Notes: a model not told the origin generated them from the sequence alone. DNA of 64,000 nt from DASSKK01 sp035690495 (GCA_035690495.1 DASSKK010000032.1:1-64000), one strand, 5' to 3'. Positions 33,015-41,873 are shown, counted from the first letter of the stretch. Numbers and translations: made by a program.

Positions 33015-34565
33015 TCAGCGGCGGACGTGCGCAGGCTGCGGCACTCCGCGCCCCCTGTGGCAGCCGGCCGCCACCAACAGGCACCCGGCGCCGAGAGCCA
33101 ACAGTCCGAGCGCGAGCAGGCCGGACCAGATGCCTCCGGTGTTGGGGAGTACGCCGCCTGCCGTCAGGTCGGCGCCGAGCACACTGGCAGCAGCAGCGCC
33201 CGGGCCACCCGCGCCGGAGCCGGCGCTGGGCTGACCGGCCGACTCGTCGCCCTCGACGGCCGGCGTCTGCTCGCCGCCGTCGTTGTGCACCAGCGTCTCG
33301 GTGTGCGCCAGTCCGGTGGACACCTCGACCGGCTGGCCGGGCAGCAACGTGGCGTCGAGGGCGTCCTGGCTGGTGCCCGCCAGGTGCCTGCCGAGATAGG
33401 TCTCGCCCTGGTTGAGGTAGGCGCACAGCGCGCTGGGGGGCACACAGCCGGGCTGGATCGCGATCGCGGTGGGCTGGTCGACCCGGCCCTGGTCCTTGCC
33501 GTTCGCCTGGACGCCGAGCAGGTAGGAGTCGCGGTCTGCGCTGGGCTTGGTGCCGGGCTTGCCGGAGTCGGCGCTCCCCTGCGAGTGCAGCGCAGTGGCG
33601 CCGAGCGCGCAGCCGGTGGTGCCCCCGGACGGCAGACCGGGCAGACCGGGCGCGCTGGGCAGGCTCGGCAGACCGGGCAGGCTCGGCAGGCCGCCAGAGG
33701 GAGCGGTCAGGCACACGGTGGCCAGGTCGGACTGCGCGGATGCCTTGGTCCGGCCGTTGTGCTGGTTGCGGTGCGAGTGGCTGCTGGAGGTTGCCGCTCC
33801 CAGCGCGATCGGGCCGTCGCAGGGCGCCGACTGGTCGGTCTGGGTGCCGCCGAGGCAGCCGGACGCGATGCCGCTGTCGGCCGAGGAGTCCGAGGCCTTG
33901 CCGTTGTCGGTGGCGTCGGCGTTCGCGTAGAGCACCGACAGGCAGACCTGGCCGCTGCTGCCGGCGCAGAGCGGGGCGGTCGGGTTGCCGAAGCTGCTGT
34001 GCTGGGAGCCCTTGCGGGAGTCCGCGTGCGCGCCGGCGACCTCCTGGCCGCCGAGCGCGAGAAGCGTGGAGTCGGAGTGCGTGCTGTCGTCGTCGCGTGT
34101 GGTCGCCTTGGTGGACCCGATGTCGGCGACGTCGTTGCCCCCGGCGGCCACATGGCCGGTGGACGCGCCGGCGTGGTCGGGAGGCTTGGGGTCGGTGGTC
34201 TCGTGCCCGGGACTGTCGTCGTCGCTCGACGGGGTGAGCTGGTCCGACGACGTGCCCGATGCCCCCGACGAGCCGGAGGGGCCGGTCGGACCCGAGGGTG
34301 CCGAGGGCGACATGGGCGCGGCGTTCTGCACCTGGGTGAGCACGTCGTCGATCTGGCCCGTCAGCTGACCGGCAGGGTCGCCGCCCTGCCCGCTCTGCCC
34401 GGTCAGGGAGCCGAGCGGATTCGGTCCGTCGGCGAACGCCGCGCCGGAGCCCAGCACGACCAGCCCGAGACCGGCCAGCCCGGCCAGGCCGAGGCCGGCC
34501 AGCTTCAGCCGTCCCGCCCTGCGTGTCCGCAGCGTCCTGCCTGACCGCCTCGGCATCCCTCTCAT
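33015..34565 (-). CDS. Sortase-anchored (LPNTG) surface protein
   Basis: A 516-residue exported protein. An N-terminal signal peptide (LKLAGLGLAGLAGLGLVVLG, cleavage near AAFA) precedes a long low-complexity Ser/Asp/Gly/Pro-rich region and a Leu/Pro/Gly repeat (GGLPSLPGLPSLPSAPGLPG). A C-terminal cell-wall sorting signal closes it: LPNTGG (about residue 476), hydrophobic helix LLALGLLALGAGCLLVA, basic tail. AAGGGAG precedes the ATG by 7 nt. No sortase gene is in the window. Paired cysteines (e.g. APLCAGSSGQVCLSV) recur in the middle. Role probably structural. Confidence 0.8.
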   Translation of the reverse strand: MRGMPRRSGRTLRTRRAGRLKLAGLGLAGLAGLGLVVLGSGAAFADGPNPLGSLTGQSGQGGDPAGQLTGQIDDVLTQVQNAAPMSPSAPSGPTGPSGSSGASGTSSDQLTPSSDDDSPGHETTDPKPPDHAGASTGHVAAGGNDVADIGSTKATTRDDDSTHSDSTLLALGGQEVAGAHADSRKGSQHSSFGNPTAPLCAGSSGQVCLSVLYANADATDNGKASDSSADSGIASGCLGGTQTDQSAPCDGPIALGAATSSSHSHRNQHNGRTKASAQSDLATVCLTAPSGGLPSLPGLPSLPSAPGLPGLPSGGTTGCALGATALHSQGSADSGKPGTKPSADRDSYLLGVQANGKDQGRVDQPTAIAIQPGCVPPSALCAYLNQGETYLGRHLAGTSQDALDATLLPGQPVEVSTGLAHTETLVHNDGGEQTPAVEGDESAGQPSAGSGAGGPGAAAASVLGADLTAGGVLPNTGGIWSGLLALGLLALGAGCLLVAAGCHRGRGVPQPAHVRR

Positions 34566-34697
34566 CGCACTGCTCCCTTTCAGTGACCTAAGGCACCTCT
34601 TGGGGGCCCCGTTACCGAAGGCTCAACGAGGCGGCGCCCACGAGGTTACGGACCAGTAGCATTGGGTTGCCCGGCGTCACGGGAGAGGCTGGTGCCC

Positions 34698-35126
34698 ATG
34701 AGCCAGAACAGCGGAGAGCAGAGCGAAGGCTACGAGGGGTACAGCGTCGACGACGAGGACCAGCTGCAGTCCGAGGACACGCTGGTCGACCGCGGCACGG
34801 AGGACGTGCTCGACGAGGGGTACTCGGCGCCGGAGCGGTGGTCGCCTGCCGAGAAGTTCGGCAACACCGCCTACGAGGAGGAGACCGGGGAGACCCTCGA
34901 CCAGCGGATCGCGCAGGAGGACCCCGAACCGGATCCCTACCGCGCCGCCGCCGAGGAGGACGAGCACGTCGGCGGAGAGGTCGGCGAGTCGCGGTCGGGT
35001 CGTCTGGTGGACGAGGACGAGGGCCTCGGCCCGGACCAGGAGAAGGACATGGTCGGCGAGGACGTCGGCATCGACGGTGGAGGGGCCAGTGCCGAGGAGG
35101 CAGCCGTCCACACCATCGACGAGTAG
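34698..35126 (+). CDS. DUF5709 family acidic protein
   Basis: A 142-residue very acidic protein (MSQNSGEQSEGYEGYSVDDE) with the ETLDQRIAQEDPEPDP motif and closing GGASAEEAAVHTIDE of DUF5709. Likely soluble and partly disordered. GGGAGAGG precedes the ATG at 34698; an upstream in-frame ATG lacks a site. Function unknown; the family is widespread in actinobacteria. Confidence 0.8.
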   Translation: MSQNSGEQSEGYEGYSVDDEDQLQSEDTLVDRGTEDVLDEGYSAPERWSPAEKFGNTAYEEETGETLDQRIAQEDPEPDPYRAAAEEDEHVGGEVGESRSGRLVDEDEGLGPDQEKDMVGEDVGIDGGGASAEEAAVHTIDE

Positions 35127-35246
35127 CCGGGACCTGGGCACGCACCTCGCGGCGTTGTCGTCGCTCGACGCAGTAGGGACTTCGCGCTCTTCTGTCGACG
35201 CGCCTTGCGATGCATGCACCCATCCCCCGGCCGAAAACTCAGTCCA

Positions 35247-36710
35247 CTATTCGGGCGGGAGGCCGCGCTCGCCGGAGTCGGACAGCCGGGCCTCCTCCAC
35301 GGCTCGCGCCTCGAGCTCGGCGCGCCGGGCGGCCAGCTGCCGGGCCCGGTCGGGGTCGGGCTCGTCGGGCGGCAGGACGAGCTCCGAGGTCCCCTTGGGC
35401 AGCCGGCCGAGGGCGGCTCGCGCGAAGATCTGCTGCTCGGTCGCCGTGCGCTCCGCGCGTCCTCTGCCCAGGAAGCTGACCGACCAGTGCAGCACCGCGG
35501 TGACCCGGTTCTTGAAGCCGGTGATGTAGACCAGGTGCACGACCAGCCACAGCAGCCAGGCCACGAAGCCGGAAAGCCGCAGCCGCCCGATCATCGCGAC
35601 CGCGCTGAACCGCGAGATCGTGGCCATGCTGCCCTTGTCGAAGTAGTGGAACGGCGCCGACGGCGCCTTGCCGTCGAGCCGGTTGCGGATCTGCTCGGCG
35701 GCGTAGCGAGCCCCTTGGATGGCCACCTGGGCGACACCCGGCAGGTGGTCCAGGTCGATCATGTCGCCGACCACGAACACCTCCGGATGCCCCGGCAGGG
35801 TGAGGTCGGGGTTGACGCCGATCCGGCCGGCGCGGTCCAGCGGAGCGCCGGTCTGCTCGGCCAGACGTGCCCCCAGTGAGCTCGCCGCCACGCCGGCGGC
35901 CCACACCTTGGTGACCGCCGCGATGCGACGGCGGGTGCCGTCCTTGTCCTGCACGACCAGGCCGCGTTCGTCGACGTCGACGACCATCGCCCCGAGCTGC
36001 ACCTCGACACCGAGCCGCTCGAGGTCCTTCTTGGCCCTCCGGCCCAGCCGCTTCCCGAACGGGGGCAGCACCTGCGCGGCGGCGTCGACCAGGACGACGC
36101 GTGCCTCCCGGGTGTTGATGCGGCGGAAGTCCCGCTTCAACGTCCGCCGGGACAGCTCGGCGATCTGCCCTGCCATCTCCACGCCGGTCGGCCCCGCGCC
36201 GATCACCACGAACGTGAGCAGCCGCTCGATCTCCTCCTCGGTCTCGGCGATCTCGGCGAGCTCGAACGCCCCGAAGATCCGCCCGCGCAGCTCGAGCGCG
36301 TCGTCGATGCTCTTCATGCCGGGCGCGAACTCCGCGAACCGGTCGTTGCCGAAGTAGGACTGCCCCGATCCGGCCGCGACGATCAGCGAGTCGTACGGCG
36401 TGAGGATCTCTCGCCCGAGCACCTCGGAGGTCACGGTGCGTGCTTCGAGGTCGATGTCGGTGACGTTGCCGAGGATCACCCGGGCGTTCCTCTGCCGCGA
36501 GAGCACCTCGCGGGTCGGCGGCGCGATCTCGCCCTCGGAGAGGATCCCGGTCGCGACCTGGTAGAGCAGTGGCTGGAACAGGTGGTGGGTGGTCCGCGCC
36601 ACCATCGTGACGTCCACGTCCACGTTCCTGAGCGCCTGAGTGCCGAACAGCCCGCCGAATCCCGAGCCGATCACCACTACCTGGTGTCGTCGCCCTGAAG
36701 GCTCAGTCAT
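35247..36710 (-). CDS. ndh: Type II NADH dehydrogenase (NDH-2)
   Basis: A 487-residue flavoprotein that passes electrons from NADH to quinone without pumping protons. It has two dinucleotide folds, GSGFGG (FAD, about residue 15) and VVIGAGPTGVEMAG (NADH, about 168). FVVGDMIDLDHLPGVAQVAIQGARYAA is the usual FAD-ribityl site, and the C-terminal amphipathic/hydrophobic segment (FVAWLLWLVVHLVYITGF) anchors it. AAAGGGGTG precedes the ATG. A perfect Rex-type operator 35-52 bases upstream implies repression when NADH is low. Confidence 0.92.
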   Translation of the reverse strand: MTEPSGRRHQVVVIGSGFGGLFGTQALRNVDVDVTMVARTTHHLFQPLLYQVATGILSEGEIAPPTREVLSRQRNARVILGNVTDIDLEARTVTSEVLGREILTPYDSLIVAAGSGQSYFGNDRFAEFAPGMKSIDDALELRGRIFGAFELAEIAETEEEIERLLTFVVIGAGPTGVEMAGQIAELSRRTLKRDFRRINTREARVVLVDAAAQVLPPFGKRLGRRAKKDLERLGVEVQLGAMVVDVDERGLVVQDKDGTRRRIAAVTKVWAAGVAASSLGARLAEQTGAPLDRAGRIGVNPDLTLPGHPEVFVVGDMIDLDHLPGVAQVAIQGARYAAEQIRNRLDGKAPSAPFHYFDKGSMATISRFSAVAMIGRLRLSGFVAWLLWLVVHLVYITGFKNRVTAVLHWSVSFLGRGRAERTATEQQIFARAALGRLPKGTSELVLPPDEPDPDRARQLAARRAELEARAVEEARLSDSGERGLPPE

Positions 36711-36744
36711 TGCTGTTCACCCCTTTCGCTTCCTCTCCAGTCTC

Positions 36745-36762
36745 TTGTGAATCCATTCACAA
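36745..36762. promoter_or_regulatory. Rex-type redox operator
   Basis: TTGTGAATCCATTCACAA, a perfect dyad equal to the Rex consensus TTGTGAAnnnnTTCACAA; the flanking T and A extend the arms to 10 bp. It sits between divergent ndh and mycothione reductase starts. Rex known in actinobacteria senses NADH/NAD+ and controls respiratory genes including ndh. Confidence 0.85.
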
Positions 36763-36811
36763 GACAATGCCGCGGTCCGTCTGCTCGCTCACACCCGGCA
36801 GGATGGAGGGC

Positions 36812-38194
36812 ATGCACCACTTCGACCTCGCCGTCATCGGCACGGGCTCGGGAAACACCATCGTCGACGAGCGCTTCGCCGACCGGTCGGTGGCGATCCT
36901 CGAGCACGGCACGTTCGGCGGGACCTGCCTGAACGTCGGGTGCATCCCCACGAAGATGTTCGTCTACCCGGCAGACGTGATCAGCGCCGCCGCACATGGT
37001 GACCGGCTCGGCGTACACGCTCGGGTAGAGGGCGTCGACTGGCCGGCCGTCCGGGACCGGGTGTTCGGACGCATCGACCCGATCAGCGCCTCGGGGCGAA
37101 CCTGGCGCGCAGAGAAGAACCCGAACGTCACGCTGTTCGAGTCCCATGCCCGCTTCGTCGGCGACCGCACGATCGACACCGGAGGCGGCGAGACCATCAC
37201 CGCCGACGACGTCGTGGTCGCGGCAGGCAGCCGGGTCATCGTGCCGGACATCGACGGTCTGCCGCCGGTCGGCTCCGGCCGTGTGCACAGCAGCGACACG
37301 ATCATGCGCCTTGACGAGCTGCCATCGCGGGTGGGGATCGTGGGCGGCGGCTTCGTGGCATCGGAGTTCGCCCACATTTTCGCATCTTTCGGCACGCGCG
37401 TCAGTGTGCTGGTCCGCTCGGACGCGATGCTGCGCGCCGAGGACGAGGAGGTCTCCGCCCGGTTCACCGAGCTGGCCGGGGAGCGCTGGGACGTCCGGCT
37501 GCACACCGAGATACGCAAGGTCGAGGAGTACGGCGACGGGCTGCGGCTGCATCTCAGCGAGGGCAGCGTGCTCGACGTCGACGTGCTGCTGGTCGCGACC
37601 GGGCGGACGTCGAACTCCGACGGTCTGGACCTCGACCGCGCCGGGGTGGACGTCGACGCGGACGGGCTGGTGGTGGTCGACGAGTTCCAGCGCACCACCG
37701 CCCGCAGGGTCTGGGCGCTGGGCGACGTCGCCAACGCCTTCCAGCTCAAACACGTCGCCAACGAGGAGGCGCGGGTGGTCCAGCACAACCTGCTGTACCC
37801 CGACGACATGATCGCCACCCGTCACCACGCCGTGCCGAGTGCGGTCTTCACCGAGCCGCAGGTCGCGAAGGTGGGGCTGACGGAGCAGCAGGCGCGTGCG
37901 CTCGGCCTCGAGTACGTCGTCGCGCGGCAGTCCTACTCCGGCACGGCGTACGGCTGGGCGATGGAGGACACCACCGGCTTCGCCAAGCTGCTCGCAGAGC
38001 CGGGGACCGGCCGGATCCTCGGTGCGCACATCCTCGGCCCGCAGGCGTCCAACCTGATCCAGCCGCTGATCGCCGCGATGAGCTTCGGACAGTCGGCGCA
38101 CGACGTCGCGCGCGGTCAGTACTGGATCCACCCGGCTCTCATGGAGGTCACCGAGAACCTGCTGCTCGGGGTGGAAAGGGCACGCCGCGGGTAA
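36812..38194 (+). CDS. mtr: Mycothione reductase
   Basis: A 460-residue flavoprotein disulfide reductase that regenerates mycothiol from mycothione with NADPH. GTGSGN begins the FAD fold, and the redox pair is GGTCLNVGC (Cys39, Cys44). VGIVGGGFVASEFA starts the NADPH fold, and YWIHPALMEVTENLL carries the catalytic His near the C-terminus. Starting at MHHFDLAVIGTGSGN gives the family length of about 460; ATGs just upstream are less likely. It shares the Rex-operator intergenic region with ndh, so its own redox control is possible. Confidence 0.92.
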   Translation: MHHFDLAVIGTGSGNTIVDERFADRSVAILEHGTFGGTCLNVGCIPTKMFVYPADVISAAAHGDRLGVHARVEGVDWPAVRDRVFGRIDPISASGRTWRAEKNPNVTLFESHARFVGDRTIDTGGGETITADDVVVAAGSRVIVPDIDGLPPVGSGRVHSSDTIMRLDELPSRVGIVGGGFVASEFAHIFASFGTRVSVLVRSDAMLRAEDEEVSARFTELAGERWDVRLHTEIRKVEEYGDGLRLHLSEGSVLDVDVLLVATGRTSNSDGLDLDRAGVDVDADGLVVVDEFQRTTARRVWALGDVANAFQLKHVANEEARVVQHNLLYPDDMIATRHHAVPSAVFTEPQVAKVGLTEQQARALGLEYVVARQSYSGTAYGWAMEDTTGFAKLLAEPGTGRILGAHILGPQASNLIQPLIAAMSFGQSAHDVARGQYWIHPALMEVTENLLLGVERARRG

Positions 38195-38203
38195 GAGCAC
38201 GAT

Positions 38204-39022
38204 GTGGAGACGTTGAGCAGCGCGCTCGGGCTGCGTCGCAGGAGACGCCGGCAGGCGAGCACCGGGCTCGACCGGGTGGCGGGAGCCGGGCTCGTGACCT
38301 ACGGCTTCGTGCATCTGCTCGTCGCCTACCTGGCCGGGCGGATCGCCTTCGGTCAGGGCGGCAACGCCTCCGGCACCGGCGCCTTGCGCACGCTCGCGCA
38401 GAACACTCCCGGACGCGCCATCTTGTACGTCGTCGCGGTCGGTCTGTTTGCGCTCGCCCTCTGGCAGGCGGCCGAGGCATGGCGCGGCCACCGCGACGAG
38501 GACGGCGTGATGCGCACCCTGCTGCGGCTGGCCTCGGGAAGCAAGACGGTCGTCTATGCCGCGCTGGGCACGAGCGCCCTCCGGATCGCGTCGGGCTCGG
38601 GAAGCAGCAGCGGGACGGACTCGACCACCGCGACGTTGATGAGCCAGCCGGCGGGCCAGGCGTTGGTCGCGATCGTGGGCGTGGTGCTCGTGGTGATCGG
38701 TGCGGTTCTTGGCTACTGGGGCTGCACGGACGACTTCATGAAGAACCTCGACTTCACAGGCAGCACCGGCAAGGACGGACTGGCCTATCGATGGCTGGGC
38801 CGGGTCGGGTACGTCACCAAGGCCGTGGCCTTCACCTTGGTGGGCGGGTTGTTCTTGTGGGCCGCGGTGACCCACGATCCGCAGCACTCCGGAGGGTTGG
38901 ACCAGGCACTGCACAAGGTGCAGCAGCAGCCCTTCGGGCCGGTGCTCCTGGTCGCGATCGCGATCGGGCTCGGCTGCTTCGGTCTGTTCTGCTTCGCGTG
39001 GGCGCGTCACGTGGACCGCTAG
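38204..39022 (+). CDS. DUF1206 membrane protein
   Basis: A 272-residue protein with six hydrophobic segments in three pairs, each pair carrying the DUF1206 pattern (RVAGAGLVTYGFVHLLVAYL; SKTVVYAALG; RVGYVTKAVAFTLVGGLFL). Function unknown. It begins at the GTG nine bases after the mycothione reductase stop, so the two are probably co-transcribed. No lipobox or catalytic motif. Confidence 0.82.
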   Translation: METLSSALGLRRRRRRQASTGLDRVAGAGLVTYGFVHLLVAYLAGRIAFGQGGNASGTGALRTLAQNTPGRAILYVVAVGLFALALWQAAEAWRGHRDEDGVMRTLLRLASGSKTVVYAALGTSALRIASGSGSSSGTDSTTATLMSQPAGQALVAIVGVVLVVIGAVLGYWGCTDDFMKNLDFTGSTGKDGLAYRWLGRVGYVTKAVAFTLVGGLFLWAAVTHDPQHSGGLDQALHKVQQQPFGPVLLVAIAIGLGCFGLFCFAWARHVDR

Positions 39023-39157
39023 GGCGCGTTGGTGAACCTTCGGCCGTCCCAGACGGCGCGCAGCAGGCCATGGGGTTCACCAACACGCCCCGGGGCCGTG
39101 CAGCCGCTAATCTCTTCCCATGCGACACCGCGTTCGATTGATGGTGGGGGAGCACGG

Positions 39158-40111
39158 GTGGACGGTGTCGTGAGCATTCCCCTTCTGTTGGAGCCCGAGC
39201 CCCAGTCCGTGGGCCGCGCCCGGAGCTGGGTGGTGCAGGAGCTGCGCGGCCTGGGCCGCGACGATCTCGCCGACGCCGCCGAGCTCGGCGTCTCCGAGCT
39301 GGTGACCAACGCGATCCTGCATGCCTCCCCGCCGATCACCGTGCGGCTCGCCGGCACCCTGACCCACCCCCGGGTCGAGGTCGCCGACAGGTCGCTGAGG
39401 CCTCCCGCAGTGAACGCAGAGATGGCCGAAGGGGACATGCTGCTTTCCACGGTGGGCCGCGGGCTCGGCCTGGTCGCGTTGTACTCCGCGACCTGGGGCG
39501 CCGAGGTGTCCTCGGCCGGCAAGGTCGTGTGGTTCGAGCCGATGCACGACACGCACGACGGCGACGAGCTCGCACAGGGCGGGCTGGCCGGCGACGTGTT
39601 CGACCTCGACCAGGTGGTCGCCGCCCGGTTGGCGGACGTGTCGGAGCCGCCGCCGACGCTCACGGTGCGGCTGCTGGGAATGCCCGTGCGGCTGTTCGCG
39701 GCCTATCGCGGCTGGTACGACGAGCTGCGCCGCGAGCTTCGGCTGCTCTCGCTCGTGCACGGCTCGGTCTACCCGGTCGCCCAGGAGATCTCCGAGGTGG
39801 CCGTGCAGGTCGAGGCCGAGCGCCGGCAGGTGCGTGGCATCGAGCGCCTCGAAGAGGCGATCCGCTCCGGCGAGGACCGCGTGGACCTGGAGTACGTCGT
39901 ACCGGCCTCCGCCCCCGACACCATGGAGCGCCTGCGTGGGCTGCTCGCCAGCGCTGACGAGTTCTGCCGGGAGCAGAAGCTGCTCTCGGTCGAGGCGCCC
40001 CCGCAGCAGGCTGCGCTGCGCGAGTGGTACCTCGGCGAGTTCGCCCGCCAGCGCGACGGGCAAGACCCCACTCCGTGGTCGGGCGACTACGGCGTCGAAT
40101 CCGCCGAGTGA
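39158..40111 (+). CDS. ATP-binding (RsbW/HATPase-like) regulator with unknown C-terminal domain
   Basis: A 317-residue protein. Residues 1-125 are an anti-sigma-kinase-like HATPase: ELVTNAILHAS (N-box), RVEVADRSLRPP (G1-like) and STVGRGLGLVALYSATWG (G2). The remaining 190 residues are helical (RLLGMPVRLFAAYRGWYDEL, VAVQVEAERRQVRG) and I recognise no family. The GTG at 39158 has GGGGGAG 5-6 nt upstream. Possibly a partner-switching kinase acting on an antagonist protein; no sigma factor or anti-antagonist gene is adjacent. Its stop overlaps the start of the first crcB. Confidence 0.7.
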   Translation: MDGVVSIPLLLEPEPQSVGRARSWVVQELRGLGRDDLADAAELGVSELVTNAILHASPPITVRLAGTLTHPRVEVADRSLRPPAVNAEMAEGDMLLSTVGRGLGLVALYSATWGAEVSSAGKVVWFEPMHDTHDGDELAQGGLAGDVFDLDQVVAARLADVSEPPPTLTVRLLGMPVRLFAAYRGWYDELRRELRLLSLVHGSVYPVAQEISEVAVQVEAERRQVRGIERLEEAIRSGEDRVDLEYVVPASAPDTMERLRGLLASADEFCREQKLLSVEAPPQQAALREWYLGEFARQRDGQDPTPWSGDYGVESAE

Positions 40112-40554
40112 ACCACAGGTGCGAGCGGCTGCACCCTCTACATCCGCTGCACGTCTCGGTTCTCGGAGTGGTCGCGCTCGGCGGAGCCGCCGGTGCCCTG
40201 GCCCGTGCCGGACTCTCCACGGTCTTCGCCGACCCCGCGCACGGCTTCGGCTGGACGACGTTCGCGATCAACGTGGTGGGTTGCTTCCTGCTGGCGCTGC
40301 TCCCGGCCGCGTCGACCATCCGTGCCCACCACTACCTCCCGCCACTGCTGGGCACGGGACTGCTCGGCGGCTTCACCACGCTGTCGACCTTCTCGGACCA
40401 GACGCGTGTCCTGCTCGCCGCCGGACGGGTGTGGCTGGCCGCGACCTATGTCGTCGGGACGCTCGCCGCAGGTCTGCTCGCGGTCGCGCTCGCCGACCGT
40501 TTCAGCACCCTGTCCGCCCGCGAGGAGTTCGACGAGGAAGAGGGCGACCTGTGA
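40108..40554 (+). CDS. crcB: Fluoride channel subunit CrcB/Fluc 1
   Basis: A 148-residue four-helix membrane protein of the Fluc family with GGAAGALARAGLS, FAINVVGCFLLAL (the Asn-lined pore helix) and GLLGGFTTLSTFS (the Phe/Thr track). It exports fluoride as a dimer. The GTG at 40108 overlaps the upstream stop (GTGA), so translation is coupled. A second crcB follows after 7 bases, and the two products probably form a heterodimer. Confidence 0.9.
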   Translation: MNHRCERLHPLHPLHVSVLGVVALGGAAGALARAGLSTVFADPAHGFGWTTFAINVVGCFLLALLPAASTIRAHHYLPPLLGTGLLGGFTTLSTFSDQTRVLLAAGRVWLAATYVVGTLAAGLLAVALADRFSTLSAREEFDEEEGDL

Positions 40555-40561
40555 GCACCGC

Positions 40562-40906
40562 GTGAACGCCCTCGACTGGGGGCTCGTCGCGCTCGGCGCT
40601 GCGCTCGGGGCACCCCTGCGCTACCTGCTCGGGCACCTGTTCGACGCGCCGCACCGGCTGCCCTGGGGGACCGTCGGGGTCAACGTGGCGGGCTCCTTCC
40701 TGCTCGGCTGGTTCACGGGGCTGGCCATGTCCGGAGGCTGGGAGGCCTTCCTCGGCACCGGGTTCTGCGGGACGCTGACGACGTTCTCCTCGTTCCTGGT
40801 GCAGACCCACGACCGGGGACCGCGGCTGGGCGCCTGGAACGTGCTGCTCACCGTCGTACCGTCGCTGGTGCTGTGCGCGCTCGGCTTCGCGTTCGCTCAG
40901 CCGTAG
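40562..40906 (+). CDS. crcB: Fluoride channel subunit CrcB/Fluc 2
   Basis: A 114-residue Fluc paralogue with ALGAPLRYLLGHL, GTVGVNVAGSFLLGW and GFCGTLTTFSSFLVQ. Shorter than the first copy, with no N-terminal extension. It begins at a GTG 7 bases after crcB1 with little ribosome site, so it likely depends on coupling. Its end overlaps the convergent zincin gene by 10 bp. Confidence 0.9.
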   Translation: MNALDWGLVALGAALGAPLRYLLGHLFDAPHRLPWGTVGVNVAGSFLLGWFTGLAMSGGWEAFLGTGFCGTLTTFSSFLVQTHDRGPRLGAWNVLLTVVPSLVLCALGFAFAQP

Positions 40907-41247
40907 CCGAGATCGTGCAGCCGCGTGTCGTCGATCCCGAAGTGGTGGGCGATCTCGTGGACCACTGTCACCCGCACCTGCTCGACGACGTCGCTCTCGG
41001 AGGAGCAGATCGCCAGGATCGGCAGCCGGTAGATCGTGATCTGGTCCGGAAGCGTCATCGTGTAGCCCTCGCCGCGCGAGGTCAGCGGAGTGCCGTGGTA
41101 GAGGCCGAGCAGGTGTCGTCCACCGTCGGGCGGCTCCTCCTCGACGAGCACCACGCAGTTGTCCATCAGCCGGGCCAGCTCGGCGGGCACGGTGTCGAGG
41201 GCGTCGGAGACGAGCTCCTCGAACCGCTCGCGTGCCATCTCCACCAC
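40897..41247 (-). CDS. Small metallopeptidase (zincin, HExxH)
   Basis: A 116-residue protein of the minimal-zincin family, with VTVVHEIAHHFGIDDTRLHD near the C-terminus giving HEIAH plus a later Asp as third ligand. ERFEELVSDALDTVPAELA is the usual opening. The GTG at 41247 has GGGGGAG about 8 nt upstream. Cytoplasmic; substrate unknown. Confidence 0.85.
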   Translation of the reverse strand: MVEMARERFEELVSDALDTVPAELARLMDNCVVLVEEEPPDGGRHLLGLYHGTPLTSRGEGYTMTLPDQITIYRLPILAICSSESDVVEQVRVTVVHEIAHHFGIDDTRLHDLGYG

Positions 41248-41349
41248 GCGGTCATTCTCCCCCACCGCCGCAATTTGAGGGCGCCTCCGCGGGGCCCTAT
41301 GCTGGTGCGCTGACGGAAGTCGTGCCCGACGGCCACATCAGCCGGAGAT

Positions 41350-41422
41350 GCCCCCATCGTCTAGCGGCCTAGGACCCCGCCCTTTCACGGCGGTAGCACG
41401 GGTTCGAATCCCGTTGGGGGTG
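41350..41422 (+). tRNA. tRNA-Glu(TTC)
   Basis: Cloverleaf of 73 nt: acceptor GCCCCCA/TGGGGGT, anticodon stem CCGCC/GGCGG with loop CTTTCAC (anticodon TTC), T-arm with GGTTCGAATCC. CCA not encoded. Confidence 0.97.
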
Positions 41423-41530
41423 CCCAGTGGAGTGCACAGCCGGGTCACGATTCGAAAGGCCGGCCCGGAATGGGTTAGAGTTCCTCCGCCCGCCGCGAGG
41501 CGAGCAGAAGCAAGACGCTGCAGTACATCT

Positions 41531-41604
41531 GGCCCCGTAGCGCAGTTGGTTAGCGCGCCGCCCTGTCACGGCGGAGGCCGCGGGTTCGAGTCCCGTCGGG
41601 GTCG
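41531..41604 (+). tRNA. tRNA-Asp(GTC)
   Basis: Cloverleaf of 74 nt: acceptor GGCCCCG/CGGGGTC, anticodon stem CCGCC/GGCGG with loop CTGTCAC (anticodon GTC), T-arm GGTTCGAGTCC. It is followed within 20 bases by an integrase remnant, so its 3' end is a likely old integration site. Confidence 0.97.
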
Positions 41605-41620
41605 CAAGTAGTGAACGGTG

Positions 41621-41806
41621 TCGAGACGGTCGGGTGTGCCGGAGCGCATGCGGAGTGAGACCGCCGAGACCGCCCGCCGCGAATGCCTCGTCGAACACTG
41701 CGCGTTGGAAGGTGCGCGACCTCATCGGAGTAGCGGCCCTCTCGCCGCCGAGCACGAGCGCGTCGGGGGGCCTTCCCGGCGACGTGGGGACCCTCGGGTG
41801 GGGTCC
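41621..41806 (-). pseudogene. Tyrosine recombinase (integrase) C-terminal fragment
   Basis: On the minus strand about 60 residues read GPHPRVPTSP..., RSRTFQRAVFDEAFAAGGL and GLTPHALRHT. The last is the HxLRHT catalytic box (His and Arg) of phage-type integrases. The frame then loses similarity before the catalytic Tyr, right next to tRNA-Asp, and nothing of the N-terminal domain is seen. The remnant shows the region was once an integrative element. Confidence 0.7.
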
Positions 41807-41873
41807 GACCGATGAGTCTTTCCGCGCCGTGTTGGTCTGTACGCCGAATACGGACTCACGGGAGGCTGACGCC

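Noticed and set aside
41369..41560. Minus-strand peptide TGLEPAASAVTGRRANQLRY and similar
   Set aside because: This is the antisense translation of tRNA-Asp and tRNA-Glu, a common artefact.
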